A model generated the notes under the pieces. That model searched no databases. It saw only the letters and a list, made by a program, of their open reading frames with translations, and was not told the DNA's origin. The translations under genes and the position numbers were made by a program. Shown one piece after another: positions 24,480 to 35,949 of a stretch of 64,000 nucleotides of DNA (within the stretch, counting starts at the first letter, position 1; each line of letters starts with the position of its first letter). The stretch covers positions 6,824,001-6,888,000 of the forward strand of contig JAYKKT010000076.1 of assembly GCA_036023115.1 (NCBI GenBank). The letters run 5' to 3'. Origin of the DNA: Brasenia schreberi. Lineage: Eukaryota; Streptophyta; Magnoliopsida; Nymphaeales; Cabombaceae.

Positions 24480-24884
24480 ACAACAACAACAACAACTAAG
24501 CCTTTTCCCATACTAGACAAGGTCGGCTACATGGATTCTTTGTTTCCACAGAGCTCTATCATGTACCATGTTAGCAGTAAACTCACAATAAGCTAGATCA
24601 TTCTTTATTGTTTCTTTCCAACACTTTTGTGGTCGTCCTCTACCTCTTTTAATATTTTCCAAATTTAGTTTTTCATACCTTCTTACAGGTTCTTCTCATC
24701 TTCTTTCTATATGTCCAAACCATCTTAAATGATATTCTCTTATTTTATCCTCTATTAGTGTCACTCCTAATTTGTTTCTAATAACCTTATTATGTATACG
24801 GTCTTTTCTTGTATGACCACTCATCCATCTCAACATCTTCATTTCTGTCATAAACATCTTTTGTATATGCTAATGGTTAACTAC
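24480..24884 (-). pseudogene. RTE LINE C-terminal part and 3' end
   Basis: The minus strand, across frameshifts, carries the typical RTE C-terminus: a phrase like MLRWMSGHTRKDRIHN, then LRWFGHI, then RGRGRPQKCWKE, and the GTT-repeat tail. It is separated from the rest of the LINE by the 15.9-kb gypsy insertion. Confidence 0.8.
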
Positions 24885-27657
24885 TGTAAGCGTGAAAATT
24901 TTCACTCCTGGTTTTTGAGACCGGAAATGAACATTTTCGCGTCTAAGTCATTTTTGCGAGCGTGCCATCTAGCTTACTCAAGCTAGCAAAGGTTTTTGAA
25001 ATATTCTGACTTTCTGACGATTGTGGGAAAGCGGGATCTTTTCGCTTAAACCTTCTTGAACCGATGCTTAAGGGTCAGTTTAAACACTTAGAAACTTCGA
25101 TTTTTACAAAACTTTGAAATATCAATGTTTTATGAATTCGATGTATGCCTTGTTTGCAAATTTTATTACGACTTTTGGATGACCCTAAGTCTTTAGAGTT
25201 TTAGCTATTTAGGCCTGATATGTGTGTGAATATGTGGCCTATTTTCAACGTGGTTTGTGCGAGGATTTGGGGTTTCTTTGAAAGCGAACGAATGCAAGGA
25301 TGCAAAATCTCTTCAGGTTTTGAAAGTGATTATGTGAGCTAGGCTCGAATTGAAAGGGCAACTCACACAACTTTCACTAATGTAAATACCCGAAATTGAA
25401 GTGCAACTCACGCAACTTTCACCAATGTAAATACCCGAAATGTAAAGCAACTCACATGACTTAAATGTAAATCCACACAAAGGGAAATGCAACTCGACTT
25501 AAAGTAAACTCACACGACTTGAATGTAAATCCACCCGAAATTAAATTGCAACTTACACAACTTTCACTAAAGTAAATACCCAAATTAAAGTATATACGTT
25601 TAGCTTAAGAGCGGAAAGGCTCAATGTGTGTGCAATCGGAAAAGCTTAAGTGCATGTGGGTGTCCTTTGTGTGCAGTTAAGAGCAAGAAGGCTCAAGTAA
25701 ACGTGTGTGGTTGTGTATCATATACAAATATTACATTTCGGGGGGAGACTTCGCTCCATTATTACAACCCCGTATCAAATTGAATTTACTTTAAACGAGT
25801 AATGTAAAACCAAATGTAAATAACACTTACAAGTGGTTGGTTTTGCCTCTTGAGTCGCTCAGGTCCGTCCTTCTTGGCAACCACGAGGTAAGTCCCTTTA
25901 GGTGGGTTCCGACGTGAGACTTGGGTGTGGGTTCACTTGGGCGCATCCAAGTGGGTTTGGGCCTAGTCTTGGCTAGGTTCGCCCAAGGGGTTAGGTTTAG
26001 GATATGGTGGGTATGGTCCTAGCTAGGTCTAGGCTTTGGTTTAGGAAGGGGGGAAGGAGCTAGGCCAGCCAAAGGCAGGCCGGTTGGGTGGGTTGTCAAG
26101 GTTGGTGCATGGCCAACAAGTCTTGGCCGACTGCTAGGTGCACTCGGCTGGTTTAGGGTGAAGGATATGGAGTACTTTGGGATAGGCCTAGGCGCAGCTG
26201 GGGTGCGGCAGGGGCGCTGCTGAGGCGTGGCTAGGGCACAACAGGCCGGGGTGTAGATGAGGCACGAGTGAGGCGCTGCTGGGGTGCAGGCCGGAGTGCA
26301 GGTTGTGAGGTGCTGCTGGAGCGCGGTTGGGGTGCGGGATGGTGATGAGGTGCGGCAGGGGGTGCAGGCTAGGTGTGCAAGGGCGCTGCTGAGGCGCAGG
26401 TGAGGTAGGGGTGCGGCTGGTTGGGGCAAAGCAGGCACGCGGCTATGGCACAGCAGGCCAGGTGGGGTGCATAGGTGAAGCACAACAGAAGGAGGGCAGA
26501 TCGAGTCTCAAGTGCACTCAGTTCTGGTTTGGGGTCGGTTTGGGATAGTTAGGGTTGAGTCGGTTAGGTTTTAGGTGATGGCTAAGTGGAGTCGGTTTAG
26601 GGGTTATGGGTGGAGTCGGTTGGGTGAAGTGAGGCAATAATGGCTAGGTTAGGGTGGGATTTAATGGAGTCGGTTGGAGCAAGTGGGCTAGGTCTAGGTG
26701 GGATTTAATGGAGTCGGTTGGGGCAAGTGGACTAAGTCTAGGCTAGGTTTGGGTTAGGTTTATAGGTTTATGGACCTACCTCTTGGAGCCGAGTCCACCT
26801 TGTGTAGCCCATGTCCACGCCATTTGCAGCCGTGTTGTTGCAGCCCTAAGCTAGGTCTTGATCAACAAGGCTTGAACCCACCTCACCCTTGGTTGAACCC
26901 ACATGGCTATAGCCCACCAATGTTGACTTTTGCACCCACTCACTCACTCTCTCTCTTCCCAAGGCTCCCAAGCAAGTTCACGTGAACTTTTTCACCCCCC
27001 GTTGATCTTATTTATTGGCCAAGGGGTGGGTCTTGGGTTTGGATCTTTGATTTGGTTTTTGAGATCCAAATTCTATCCAAACACTATTTGGTTCTGGATC
27101 TGGATATTTATGTTCAGATCCAATCCAAAATCTTCTTTCTTCAGTCCTTCTTAGTATTTTGAGACGGGCGGTTTTGCACGGGCCCTGGCTTCCTCAGTGC
27201 TCCGTTTTGGGCTGATTTTTTCCCAACTTTCTTGTGCGACCATCTTCTCACCTTTTGAACTTCGTTTTATTTGATTTCTGATTTTTCAAGCTTGGGGTTG
27301 GATTTATGACATCTTTATCGGTGCTTTGTCTTCGTATTTCCCATTCCGGGGCTGAAGTCTGTTTCTGGCCTGGATGTTCCTTTTGCTTTTTGGCCTTGTT
27401 TTCATTCGGCCGGGTTGAATTTTTGCTTTTCGACTTGTTTTGGAGTTGCTTTTCGATCAGGCTTCACCTGCTTGATTTAGCTGCTTAACAAAATTTGGGT
27501 TTTGGCCCGGTTTTAAGAACCTTTATTTTAAAGGATTTTGAGACAAAAGTTTAAAACTTTGCAACTCTGGGGTTTTGAAAGTTTAAAATTGGTTTGAAAA
27601 TGGTTTTTGAAAACTAGGTGTTTGTTTTGAAAATAATCTTATTTTGGGGTGTTTATA
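24885..27657 (-). repeat. Left (3') LTR of the Tat-like element
   Basis: 2,773 bp, about 340 bp shorter than its partner, mainly because it has fewer copies of an internal hairpin-bearing repeat. The adjoining interior reads AAAGAGGGGCATC on the minus strand, a suitable polypurine tract. The TATA box intact in the right LTR is changed here to AATAAATA (27009-27016). A GC-rich, CTG/GCG-rich minisatellite lies at about 26,180-26,480. Confidence 0.92.
26180..26480. repeat. GC-rich degenerate minisatellite in the left LTR
   Basis: Irregular repeats built on GGGGCGCTGCTGAGGCG and GGTGCGGC phrases, also present in the right LTR at about 39,230-39,560. Minus-strand translation gives a Pro/Ala/Thr-rich frame that is a composition artefact. 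Confidence 0.7.
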
Positions 27658-28830
27658 GATGCCCCTCTTTGCTTTCTCCTTGGATTCATCCTTTTTGCTT
27701 TTTCCTTGGATAATGGCAAAGAAGACAACACCCCTTTTTGCTTTCTCCTTGGATTCGTCCTCGAGAATATGGATCGTCCCAGTTTTCAAAGAAAAACTTT
27801 TTACTTATGCTTGGTAAGAGGGGATTTTCGCTAAAGGGGACTTTTCTAATGTGATTGGTCCTAATTGGGATCATGCATTTGACGACCATGTGTGCACGTA
27901 TGAGTGGATGACATGGATGACATGCTAGAAAAGATGGTTTTCTAGAGACCTGTTTTATGCAACGATCAAGCTTGGGAGGCTTATGAAGACCGACTGCACC
28001 AAGTGAGCTAGTCTTATGTTGCTCGATGTTCAGGGTTTTTCTCAATTCGATTTTTGAAAGAGGGAAAACCCTTTTAGCTGCAATCACAAGGATTTTCAGC
28101 TTCTTACATTCCCTTCACTTGAGTCTTAACACTCGCTATTCTAACAGAGGTTTTTATAAGGAAATCAGGAAGCATTTCAAAATTTCTACGCCAAACAAAA
28201 TGAGATTCAAGAAAGCATATCCTATTTTTACTTTAGGACTCCTTGAAATGAATCTTTCTTCACTTGGGATAAATCATAGGGATGGGGAAAAGAGTTACCA
28301 TGGTCCCTTCTGAAGCGTCCCGTGGTTAGAGGCAAAGAGGCGGAAAATTTTGCTCTTTTGAGCATTTTGGCAATTTTTTTCTTTTTCTTTCATAGAGGGT
28401 CTCCCTTTGGGAGGATTTTCTTTTTGTTTTCCTTTTTTCCATTGAAGAACGATTTTTCTTTGTAATTCTGCTTTCCTTTGGAAAGAGACTTTTTGGAGGG
28501 ATTCTCTTTTTTTGCTTTTTGCCAAATTTTCCTTTTGGGGAGGAGAAAAGAAGAGGGGAAAGACTTATCCCAATGATTTACTCGATTTATCCAAGATCAA
28601 CCTATTTTGAAATAGCATGTACTACTTGCAAGTATTTTGCTATATTGAACAAGGCCTTCCTTTATAAGATGAAGACTTTTGAAATGTAACCCATCTATTT
28701 TTGAAAACTCCGCTTTTTCACAAGCATCGATTCCCTCATTCAGGGTCATACGATCCACTTTGATCCTCATTCACGAAATTTCAAAGGAGATTCCCTCAAA
28801 ACCTTTTCACAAGGGTATTCAGCTTAGACC
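27658..28830 (-). other. 3' non-coding interior of the Tat-like element
   Basis: Lies between the integrase stop and the left LTR. It has no recognised domain. On the minus strand it is strongly purine-rich at about 28,360-28,530, giving a Lys/Gln/Arg-rich frame without a known match. Confidence 0.6.
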
Positions 28831-29281
28831 CTACACATGGTATTTTTTCAAATATTGGAAATTCATAGGGTCTGCTAAATTTCTACCCTCAACATCGATT
28901 AACCAATATGCATTGTTCGTGGTGGTTCCACGTACAACATAAGGACCATCCCACTTGAGCCGCCACTTTCCAAGTGGATGTGGGCCACGATGGTGGATGA
29001 TTTTCAAAACAAGGTCTCCCACTTTGAAGTGGCGAGGCTTCATATGCTTTTCATAATGTCGGACTATCCTTTGTAGGTATGCATGTACATGATCCATAGA
29101 AAGGAGCCTTCTTTCATCTAACAATTCAAGCTCGGCCATTCTAGCATGCTGAAAAGTCTCTAGGGTAAGGTTGAGTGCAAGTGATGTATAGAATGAATGC
29201 AATTTGGTATGAATGGGGAGAATAGCGTTTGTGCCATAAATCAACTCAAATGGCGTGGCATTTGTGGGAGTTTGGATGGAA
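28831..29281 (-). pseudogene. Integrase C-terminal fragment of the Tat-like element
   Basis: An open minus-strand frame continues the integrase after the solo LTR. It has PTNATPFELIYGTNAILP (end of the catalytic core), a coiled segment with RIVRHYEKHMKPRHFKVGDL, and the C-terminal GKWRLKWDGPYVV fold, ending at a stop at 28831. Joined to the upstream fragment it restores the normal core order, so it was severed only by the solo LTR. Confidence 0.92.
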
Positions 29282-29286
29282 GTCCT

Positions 29287-32149
29287 TGTAGACACGAAAA
29301 ATTCTCACTTCCGGTTCTTAGGCCCTAAGTGAACCTTTTCGTGTGTCTAAGTCGTTTTTATAACAAGGGCGTGTCAGCTAGCTTACTCAAGCTAGCGAAG
29401 TAATTTTTTGAAATCTGACTCTTTCGGGGTGACTGTGAGCAAGTGAGCTCTTTTCGTCGCAGGCCTTCTTGCACCGATGCGCAAGGGTCAGTCTGTACGC
29501 TTGGCAAAAGTCGTTTTAAACAAATAACCTCTTTGAAAATACCCGAAGTGTTTGGGTTTTGTTTGTATGATTGCAAGTTTTATTTCACATGAGATTTGCA
29601 CGTGCCTATGTCTTTCAATGTTTTATGCTATTAGAGCCAACTAGGTGTGTGCGCAAGTGACCTAAGTTGGGCGATTTTTGCACGGGAGTGTGGGTTTGCT
29701 TTGATGCAATATGCGTCCTAACTCGTAGTATGGCGAATATGCAATGCAAACTCACACAACTCCAAGGGAAAACCCGAATTGAAAGACAATGCTTAAGGAA
29801 AATTGCGTAATGTAAATTGCAAAAGGGAAATATAGCTATATCTTAAGAGCGGAAAGGCTCAATTGTGTAAGTGTGTGTCATGTATATGGAAAGACTACTC
29901 ACACAGCTGAACCTTAAAACCCGAATCTTAAAGACATAGCGGAAGGGAAATACTTATAATATATATGGGCCCGAAGGCAGCCAACGTGTGCATGGGTGTT
30001 GTGTATATATGTAAAGACAACTCACACGACTTGTAATGTAAAACCCAAATAGAATTGCAATATGGCCCTTATTAGGGTCTTGGGAGTAAGAGCGAAAGCT
30101 CAATGTGTGTGAGTGTAGAATTGAAAGACCACGCACATGACTTGAATGAAACACCCAAATAAAATTGCAATATGGCCCTTATTAGGGTCATGGGAGTAAG
30201 AGCGAAAGCTCAATGTGTGTGAGTGTAGAATTGAAAGACAACACCCACGACTTGTAATGGAAAACCCATGCAACCGAATATATATAAATATAACTATATC
30301 TTAGGGGCTGTCAAACCCCGTGTGTGTGCCAAAAAGTATGCAACTAAGAGCAGAAAGGCTCAAGTGCACGTGTGTGTTGGTGTGTCAAACCACGTTATTA
30401 CAATTGGGGGGAGACAACGCTCCATTATTATAACCCTGTATCAAAATTTAATTAAATGTGAGCAAGTTCATATAATAGACCAAATTAAGACACTTACATG
30501 TAGTTGGTCCATGTTCAACTTACTCAGACTTGGCTTCGTGAGTCGCCTTGGGCAGCCAAAGGAGAGCTCCTTGGGTGTAGGTTGGCGGCAGGTGATGTTG
30601 AAGTGTGGTGGCCGGAAGAAGGTGGCTTGATGCTGGCTGAGTGGAAGGAGGGGCAGGTGCTGGCCGAGTGATAGAGTGGCAGGTGCTGGCTGAGTGGTGC
30701 TTGGCGGGGAAGAAGGGGTGAAGAGAGGATGAAGGTTAGATGAGGTTGAGGTGGGGTACTAACCAAGAATGGAGGCGGTAATGGTGGATGGAAGTGGTGG
30801 CCGAATGGTAGCGAAAGAAGAGTGGCAACCGGGAAGGTGCTCCTCGTCGAAGGTGAAAGGTGATGGAGTCGGTTGGAGTGGAGAGGTGCTGGCCGGGTGG
30901 TGGAGTGGCGGTGGAATGGCAGGTGGATGGAAGGTGGCCTTGGATCATGGAGAGGGTGGAGGAGAGAGAGAGAGAAACCCGCAATGAAGAGGGGTTTTTA
31001 TAGGCTGGGTCGGTTAGGGGGTTGTGGGCCAGATATTTGTAATAAGGTGGGCATGGGACATGGTTTGGGATAGGTCGGTTAGAGGGGGCTGGTTAGTGGT
31101 TTGGGGTAGGCCGGTTAGGTGGGCTGGGACATAGTGGTTAGGGGTTTAATTAGGTGCACTAAGGTGGGTTTAGGCTTAGTTGGTGAGGGTCTAGGTGGTC
31201 TAGCTAGGTGAAGTCGGCTAGGTGAGGTTGGGGCAGTTTTGGGTGAGAAGGGTTAGGTCTAGGTTAGGTTTAGGTCAGGTTTTAGGGAAAGTGGCTAGGT
31301 GAGGTGAGCTAGCCTAGGGCTAGGTTTAGGAACCACCCTTGGCGCCGGTCCATTGGTTCAAGTTGCAGTCGTGTCTAAGTTGGTGCAACCCTAGGTCAGG
31401 TGTAGGTGCATATGAACTTAAACCCACACTCTAGGTTAAACCCACAAGGCTAACCCACTCTTGACCAAAAGTCAAGTCTACCAACTTTCTCACTCATACT
31501 TTATCCCCCCCTTTCTCTCTCTACCCAAGCCTTCCAAGGCTTTTCACGTGAAATTTTTGTGGGCCCCTCACCTCCATTTATGAGGTGATGTGGGCCATGG
31601 ATGTAGATATTGGATTTGAATCTTGGGATCCAAATCCAAATACATGTTGGGTTTGGATGTGGATATATATGGTTCAGATCCGGCCCAAATCTGATTTTTT
31701 TATTCCTTCATGGCGTTTCGAAACGGACGGTTTGTGCGGGGCCTGACTGCATCAATACTCCGTCTTGCATTGGGTCTTCGCCAACATTGTCGTCCACTCT
31801 TCTTCTCACCTTCAGGAGTTCATTTTAAGCAAATTTCTGATATCTGGGGCTTGGATGTCTGAGAATTTGGGGATGCTTTTGACATGAGAGTTGATGTGCC
31901 GGGCTTGCCCCGGGCTCTCCTTTGCCTTTTCGGTCCTACTTTTGTCAGGCTAGGTGGCTTTCGGGGTTTAAAAGACTTTTTAAAGTCTAAAACTATATGT
32001 ATAAAGTTTTAAAACATATATACAGGTTCAAAGTATGTACAAGGTTGTTTGGAAGGCTCTTGGGTTTTCAGACTCAAAATAGGCCTTTGGGGCTGCTTTT
32101 GTGAAATAAGGCATATTTGAGAAAATCATGGGATTTTGAGGTGTTTACA
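29287..32149 (-). mobile_element. Solo LTR nested in the Tat-like integrase
   Basis: 2,863 bp starting TGTAGACACG and ending GGTGTTTACA, flanked by a perfect 5-bp duplication GTCCT at 29282-29286 and 32150-32154. It resembles the LTRs of the host element along its length (terminal 100 bases, hairpin-bearing repeats, promoter area), but is too diverged to be the same copy family. No interior remains, so it is a solo LTR left by recombination between the two LTRs of a complete insertion. Confidence 0.93.
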
Positions 32150-32745
32150 GTCCTATAAGCCCATAAGGCTTCATCAAGCTTCTCATGCCATGTCCTACCC
32201 TTCTCTAAGGTTTTCTCAATGATACTTATGAGAGTCTTGTTGGTGGCTTTGGCTTGGCCGTTGCCTTGAGGGTAGTAGGGCGATGAGAAGTGATGAGTTG
32301 TGCCATAGGTGTTACATAATTTTTCCATCCTCTCATTCTTGAAGGGGGTGCCATTATCAGACACTAGGTCTCTTGGAACTCCATATCAAGCCAAGATATT
32401 CTTCTTAATGAACGCCACTACATGTTGTCCCTGGACATTAGTCAGGGAGGTAGCTTCAACCGATCTAGAAAAATACTCGGTGGCTGCTAGGATGAACCTG
32501 TGTCCATTTGATGCATTCGGGGAGATTGGTCCTATGATGTCAAACGCCCACATGGTGAAGGGCCACGGAATGGAATGCAAGGTTGATGATGGAATATGAA
32601 TGGCGTGTCCATGCACTTGACATGGGTGACATTTCCTAACATGATCATAACAATCTTGCTTTAGAGTGGACCAAAAATAACCGGCTCTAAGTATTTTCAT
32701 AGCCATCATGTTTGCATTGACATGCCCTCCATTTACCCAACCTAC
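32150..32745 (-). pseudogene. Integrase core fragment of the Tat-like element
   Basis: The minus strand encodes GGHVNANMMAMKILRAGYFW, the zinc-finger end KCHPCQVHG, and the core with FDIIGPISPNASNGHRFIL, then SDNGTPF and HHFSSPYYPQGNGQAKATNK. Near 32,386 a TGA replaces the CGA arginine codon usual in R-Y-G-x-P. The core is cut at WAYRT by the solo LTR. The N-terminal zinc finger is incomplete because a deletion near 32,740 fuses it to RNase H. Confidence 0.9.
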
Positions 32746-33976
32746 CTGTGAGGATAGGTTTTTCAAACAAGTGCTTGATTGGATCAAGCCTAGATACTAT
32801 CGAGATCTCATGATCTAGGAAGTAGTGTCTAAATTTCTGGCAAGCCCATACCAAGGCCAAGCACGTTTTCTCCATGGCTTGATAATTTCTTTCATAAGCC
32901 AATAGAGTTTTCGAAATGTAGTAAATAACATACTCTTTATGGGTATCATTCTCATATTGAGCTAATAAAGCACCCAATGCATTCATATGCACAGAAATGT
33001 AAAGTAAAAGTGGTTTTCCTTGCTTTGGAGGTTTTAAAACTGAAGGATTAACCAAATACGCTTTTAATCTTTCGAAAGTTTTTTGGCAATCATGGTCCCA
33101 TATAAACTTCACCCCTTTTCTCAAAAGCTTATTGAAAGGTTTAAATCTTGTTGTGAGGTTTGAAATAAACCTTCTAATCGATTTGAGGCGACCTTGGAGG
33201 CTTCGGATTTGAGTTAAGTTGAAGGGTGGAGACATGTCTATGATGGCTCGACACTTAGAGGGGTCAACTTCAATGCCCCTTTGGCTTACCATAAAACCTA
33301 AAAGCTTACCTGATTCCACTCTGAAGACACACTTTTGAGGGTTTAGTTTCACTTTGTAAAGCCTCAGTCTTTCGAAAACTTTTTGCAAAGATTCGATGTG
33401 TGTGCATGAGGTTTTTTATTTCACCAAGAGATCATCCCCGTATACTTCTAAGAGCTCATGAATTTGGTCGTGAAAAATGGTAGTCATGGCTCTTTGGTAT
33501 GTGGCACCGACATTTTTCAATCCAAAGGGCATAATTGTGTAGCAGTATGTGCCATAGGGTGTAGTAAAAGCAGTTTTAGCCTGATCTCTTGGGGCTAACT
33601 TGATTTGATTATAACCCAAGTAGCCATCCATAAAAGAAAACATCTCGTGATTTGCAGTGTTGTCCACTATCAAATCAATGTTTGGCAAAGGAAAGTTATC
33701 TTTTGGAGTGGATTTGTTCAGATTTCTGAAATCGATGCAAATTTGAATTTTCCCATTAGATTTTCGAACTACAACTATATTTAAAAGCCAATCAGAATAC
33801 GCAATGCGTTTTATAAATCCAGCTTTTAGAAGATCTTCTAAACCCTCTTTCACTTGAGAGTGTATGTTCGGATGGATCTTTCTAAGTTTTTGCTTTTTAG
33901 GTTTTGCATCTGGTCTAGGAGAAGACAATGCTCTACAATTTTTGGGTCTAGACCCAGCATGTCTTCGTAGGTCCAT
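32745..33976 (-). pseudogene. Reverse transcriptase-RNase H of the Tat-like element, broken
   Basis: Reverse transcriptase blocks are clear: KIHPNIHSQVKEGLEDLLKA, IDFRNLNKSTPKDNFPLPNI, MFSFMDGYLGYNQI, TIMPFGLKNVGATYQRAM, then the catalytic box YGDD at about 33,435 where YVDD/YIDD is usual. After a frameshift near 33,400 the thumb and RNase H follow (FKPFNKLLRKG, KPLLLYISVHMNALGALL, YISKTLLAYERNYQAMEK, PILTGRLGKW). The second, archaeal-type RNase H that Tat elements carry before integrase is absent: the frame passes straight into integrase near 32,740. Confidence 0.92.
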
Positions 33977-34593
33977 GCAAACATATCTATGTAGGCTTTC
34001 AGGAATGTAATGAATGATGCTTTTTCATGCTCATGCAGACATGTGCCTATCTTAACACGTTTTGATTTTGACTCACTCCCTAGGTCGATTTCTATAAAAT
34101 CTCCTCCTACAGAATTTAAAGGTTTTTCTAAGTCAAGGATTTTGTGAAACTCGGGAAGCTCGGAGGTTTGATCCTCCTCAGGGAAAAGGGGATCCTCCTC
34201 CATGCATTGATCATTCTCGAGAATTTTGAATCCTAGGAAAGTTGGAGTTGATGCATGCTTTTCACAAACACCTGGTTTTGGTTTTGAAATCTTTGCAAGT
34301 TTTGAGGATTTTGGGCCTTTTATAAAGACAACTTTTTCTTTAAATTTCTTGGCTTTTCCTAAATTTTTACCAGGAGCTGGTATGTACACAATTTTGTTTT
34401 TGGTAATTTCTGGTTTTTCCATATTTTTGGTTTTTTGTAAAGACAAGACATTAGGCGAAATGCAAATTACACTTTTTTTGGTTTTTTCGTAATTTTCCAA
34501 TGTTTTTGGGTTTTGAGGTTTTTCCAATTGTTTTTGGATTTTAAAAATTTGTAAGTTTTTTGGATTTTTATTTAAGGAGGGGTCTTCCATCAT
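33850..34593 (-). pseudogene. Linker upstream of the reverse transcriptase
   Basis: A Lys/Pro/Asn-rich frame of about 247 residues with FAWTYEDMLGLDPKIVEH near its end, the phrase that precedes reverse transcriptase in plant gypsy elements. It shifts frame near 33,900 before the KLRKIHPNIHSQ block. The N-terminal half is low complexity with repeated KxPExxK and KNxEK phrases and no known domain. Confidence 0.8.
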
Positions 34594-34616
34594 ACCTACA
34601 AAGAAAATGCCATGAA

Positions 34617-35708
34617 TCAGTCTCTAAATAAGAGATCCAAGCCATAGATCTCGGTTTTAGTAGGTTCCAGGGCACCCTTGACCCAAGTGGTCGTAAGTGG
34701 TGGTTCTGGGGGTATGCTTGGAATGTAGCCTATCCCATACCTATTTGGATTTGGGTGTGGAAATATAGGCTCTAGACAACCTCGGTTTTTGTTTCCTAAA
34801 CTTTGGTAGGGTATGTAACCCATGTTTAGCAGCATGTTCCAAGGTTTTTTGGTTTTTGAGAATTCTTTATACAGAGGATGACCTTGGAACTTGTTGTCAT
34901 CCATGGCATGCTCAAATGGCTTTTTGTTTAGGGATTTTGGAAATATGGGGAGTTTGGATTTACCTAGGATGGTCACGACTTTTGGCGGTGCAGCTTTGGG
35001 CTGCCCCTTGACATACACGACCCTCTTAGGTTTTTGGAGGACGAATTCGTATGATTCGTCCAAGGATTTCACGGGGTTGGTCTTGTAGGCCTTTTGACTT
35101 GACAAGCAGGGGAAGTTTTGAACTCTCCTCAGTTGTGGATGGCTTTCGCCCAGAATTACCACGATTTGGTTCTCATGGGGGATTTTTACATACCTATGAA
35201 AGGTGGATGACACAGCCCGAAGGCTATGTATCCATGGTCTTCCCAGCAGTAGGTTGTAATGGGGGTGTATGTCTAAGACATGGAACACCCCTGCGTGGGT
35301 TATGCCCCCTATTTCCATGGGTAACTCTTTGGCTCCCAAAGATTTCGATGCATTCTCATCGTATCGAGTGATAACTATGGGGCTTGGATTTATAGAAGTC
35401 AAGGTGACTCCAATTTGACAAGCCACGTGTAGCAGAAGAATGTTGAGACCTCCTCCCCCATGAACCAAACACCTATCTAGAGGATGATGATTCAATACTA
35501 CCTCGATATGTAGGGCTTGGTTGTGGGTTTCATATAGTCTTTCTATTTCATCTTTCGAGAACACAATTAGCGTTTTTGCACAGATGGGTGCCACTAAGAA
35601 GGACAAGGACTCAAGAGTTTTGGTCACGTTAACCTTGGCTCTTTCTAAGATTTTTTCTAAAACTTGTCTATGCCTAGGAGAAGTTTGGATTAACTCTAGG
35701 ATAGACAT
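34617..35708 (-). pseudogene. Protease region with a G-patch-like segment
   Basis: A 363-residue open frame. Residues about 80-160 are a retropepsin-like domain, with YNLLLGRPWIHSLRAV at its end. The active-site phrase reads LVHGGGGLNIL where the family has L-V-D-G-G-A-G-x-N-I, so the catalytic Asp is a His. At residues about 290-330 the reading WNMLLNMGYIPYQSLGNKN, followed by RYGIGY, resembles a G-patch, a glycine-rich RNA-binding module known from some retroelement proteins. It looks intact only because no stop occurs; the lost Asp indicates a dead protease. Confidence 0.85.
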
Positions 35709-35949
35709 GTTTATCGGGATCTTGGAAAAATGATTTTCAATATCATATGGGTTAAAACGTTTTTACGTTTATCCATGATTTGCGATGCCCTAAGAATGCA
35801 TGCTTTTGAAGGGAAAGGAATACTGGCCACTTTTTTAGCATTTCTTTCTAGATATGGGGGTTGATAGATCCTTCCGAACCTAGTCACCTCTCCCACACCT
35901 TTTCTAAGGCTCGCTCCTATGTTGGCTCTATTTTTGTGCTTTGGAGCAC

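Noticed and set aside
26019..26483. 154-residue Pro/Ala/Thr-rich minus-strand frame
   Set aside because: It lies wholly inside the left LTR over a GC-rich minisatellite. The matching right LTR has the frame interrupted and shortened, so it is a composition artefact.
26520..26770. Telomere-like TTAGG/TTTAGGG phrases
   Set aside because: The spacing is irregular, the units differ, and the same sequence occurs in the partner LTR. It is part of the LTR, not an interstitial telomere array.
30524..31073. Several overlapping frames in the solo LTR
   Set aside because: They fall inside a non-coding LTR, are low complexity (Gly/Trp or Ser/Pro rich), and have no counterpart in the related LTRs.
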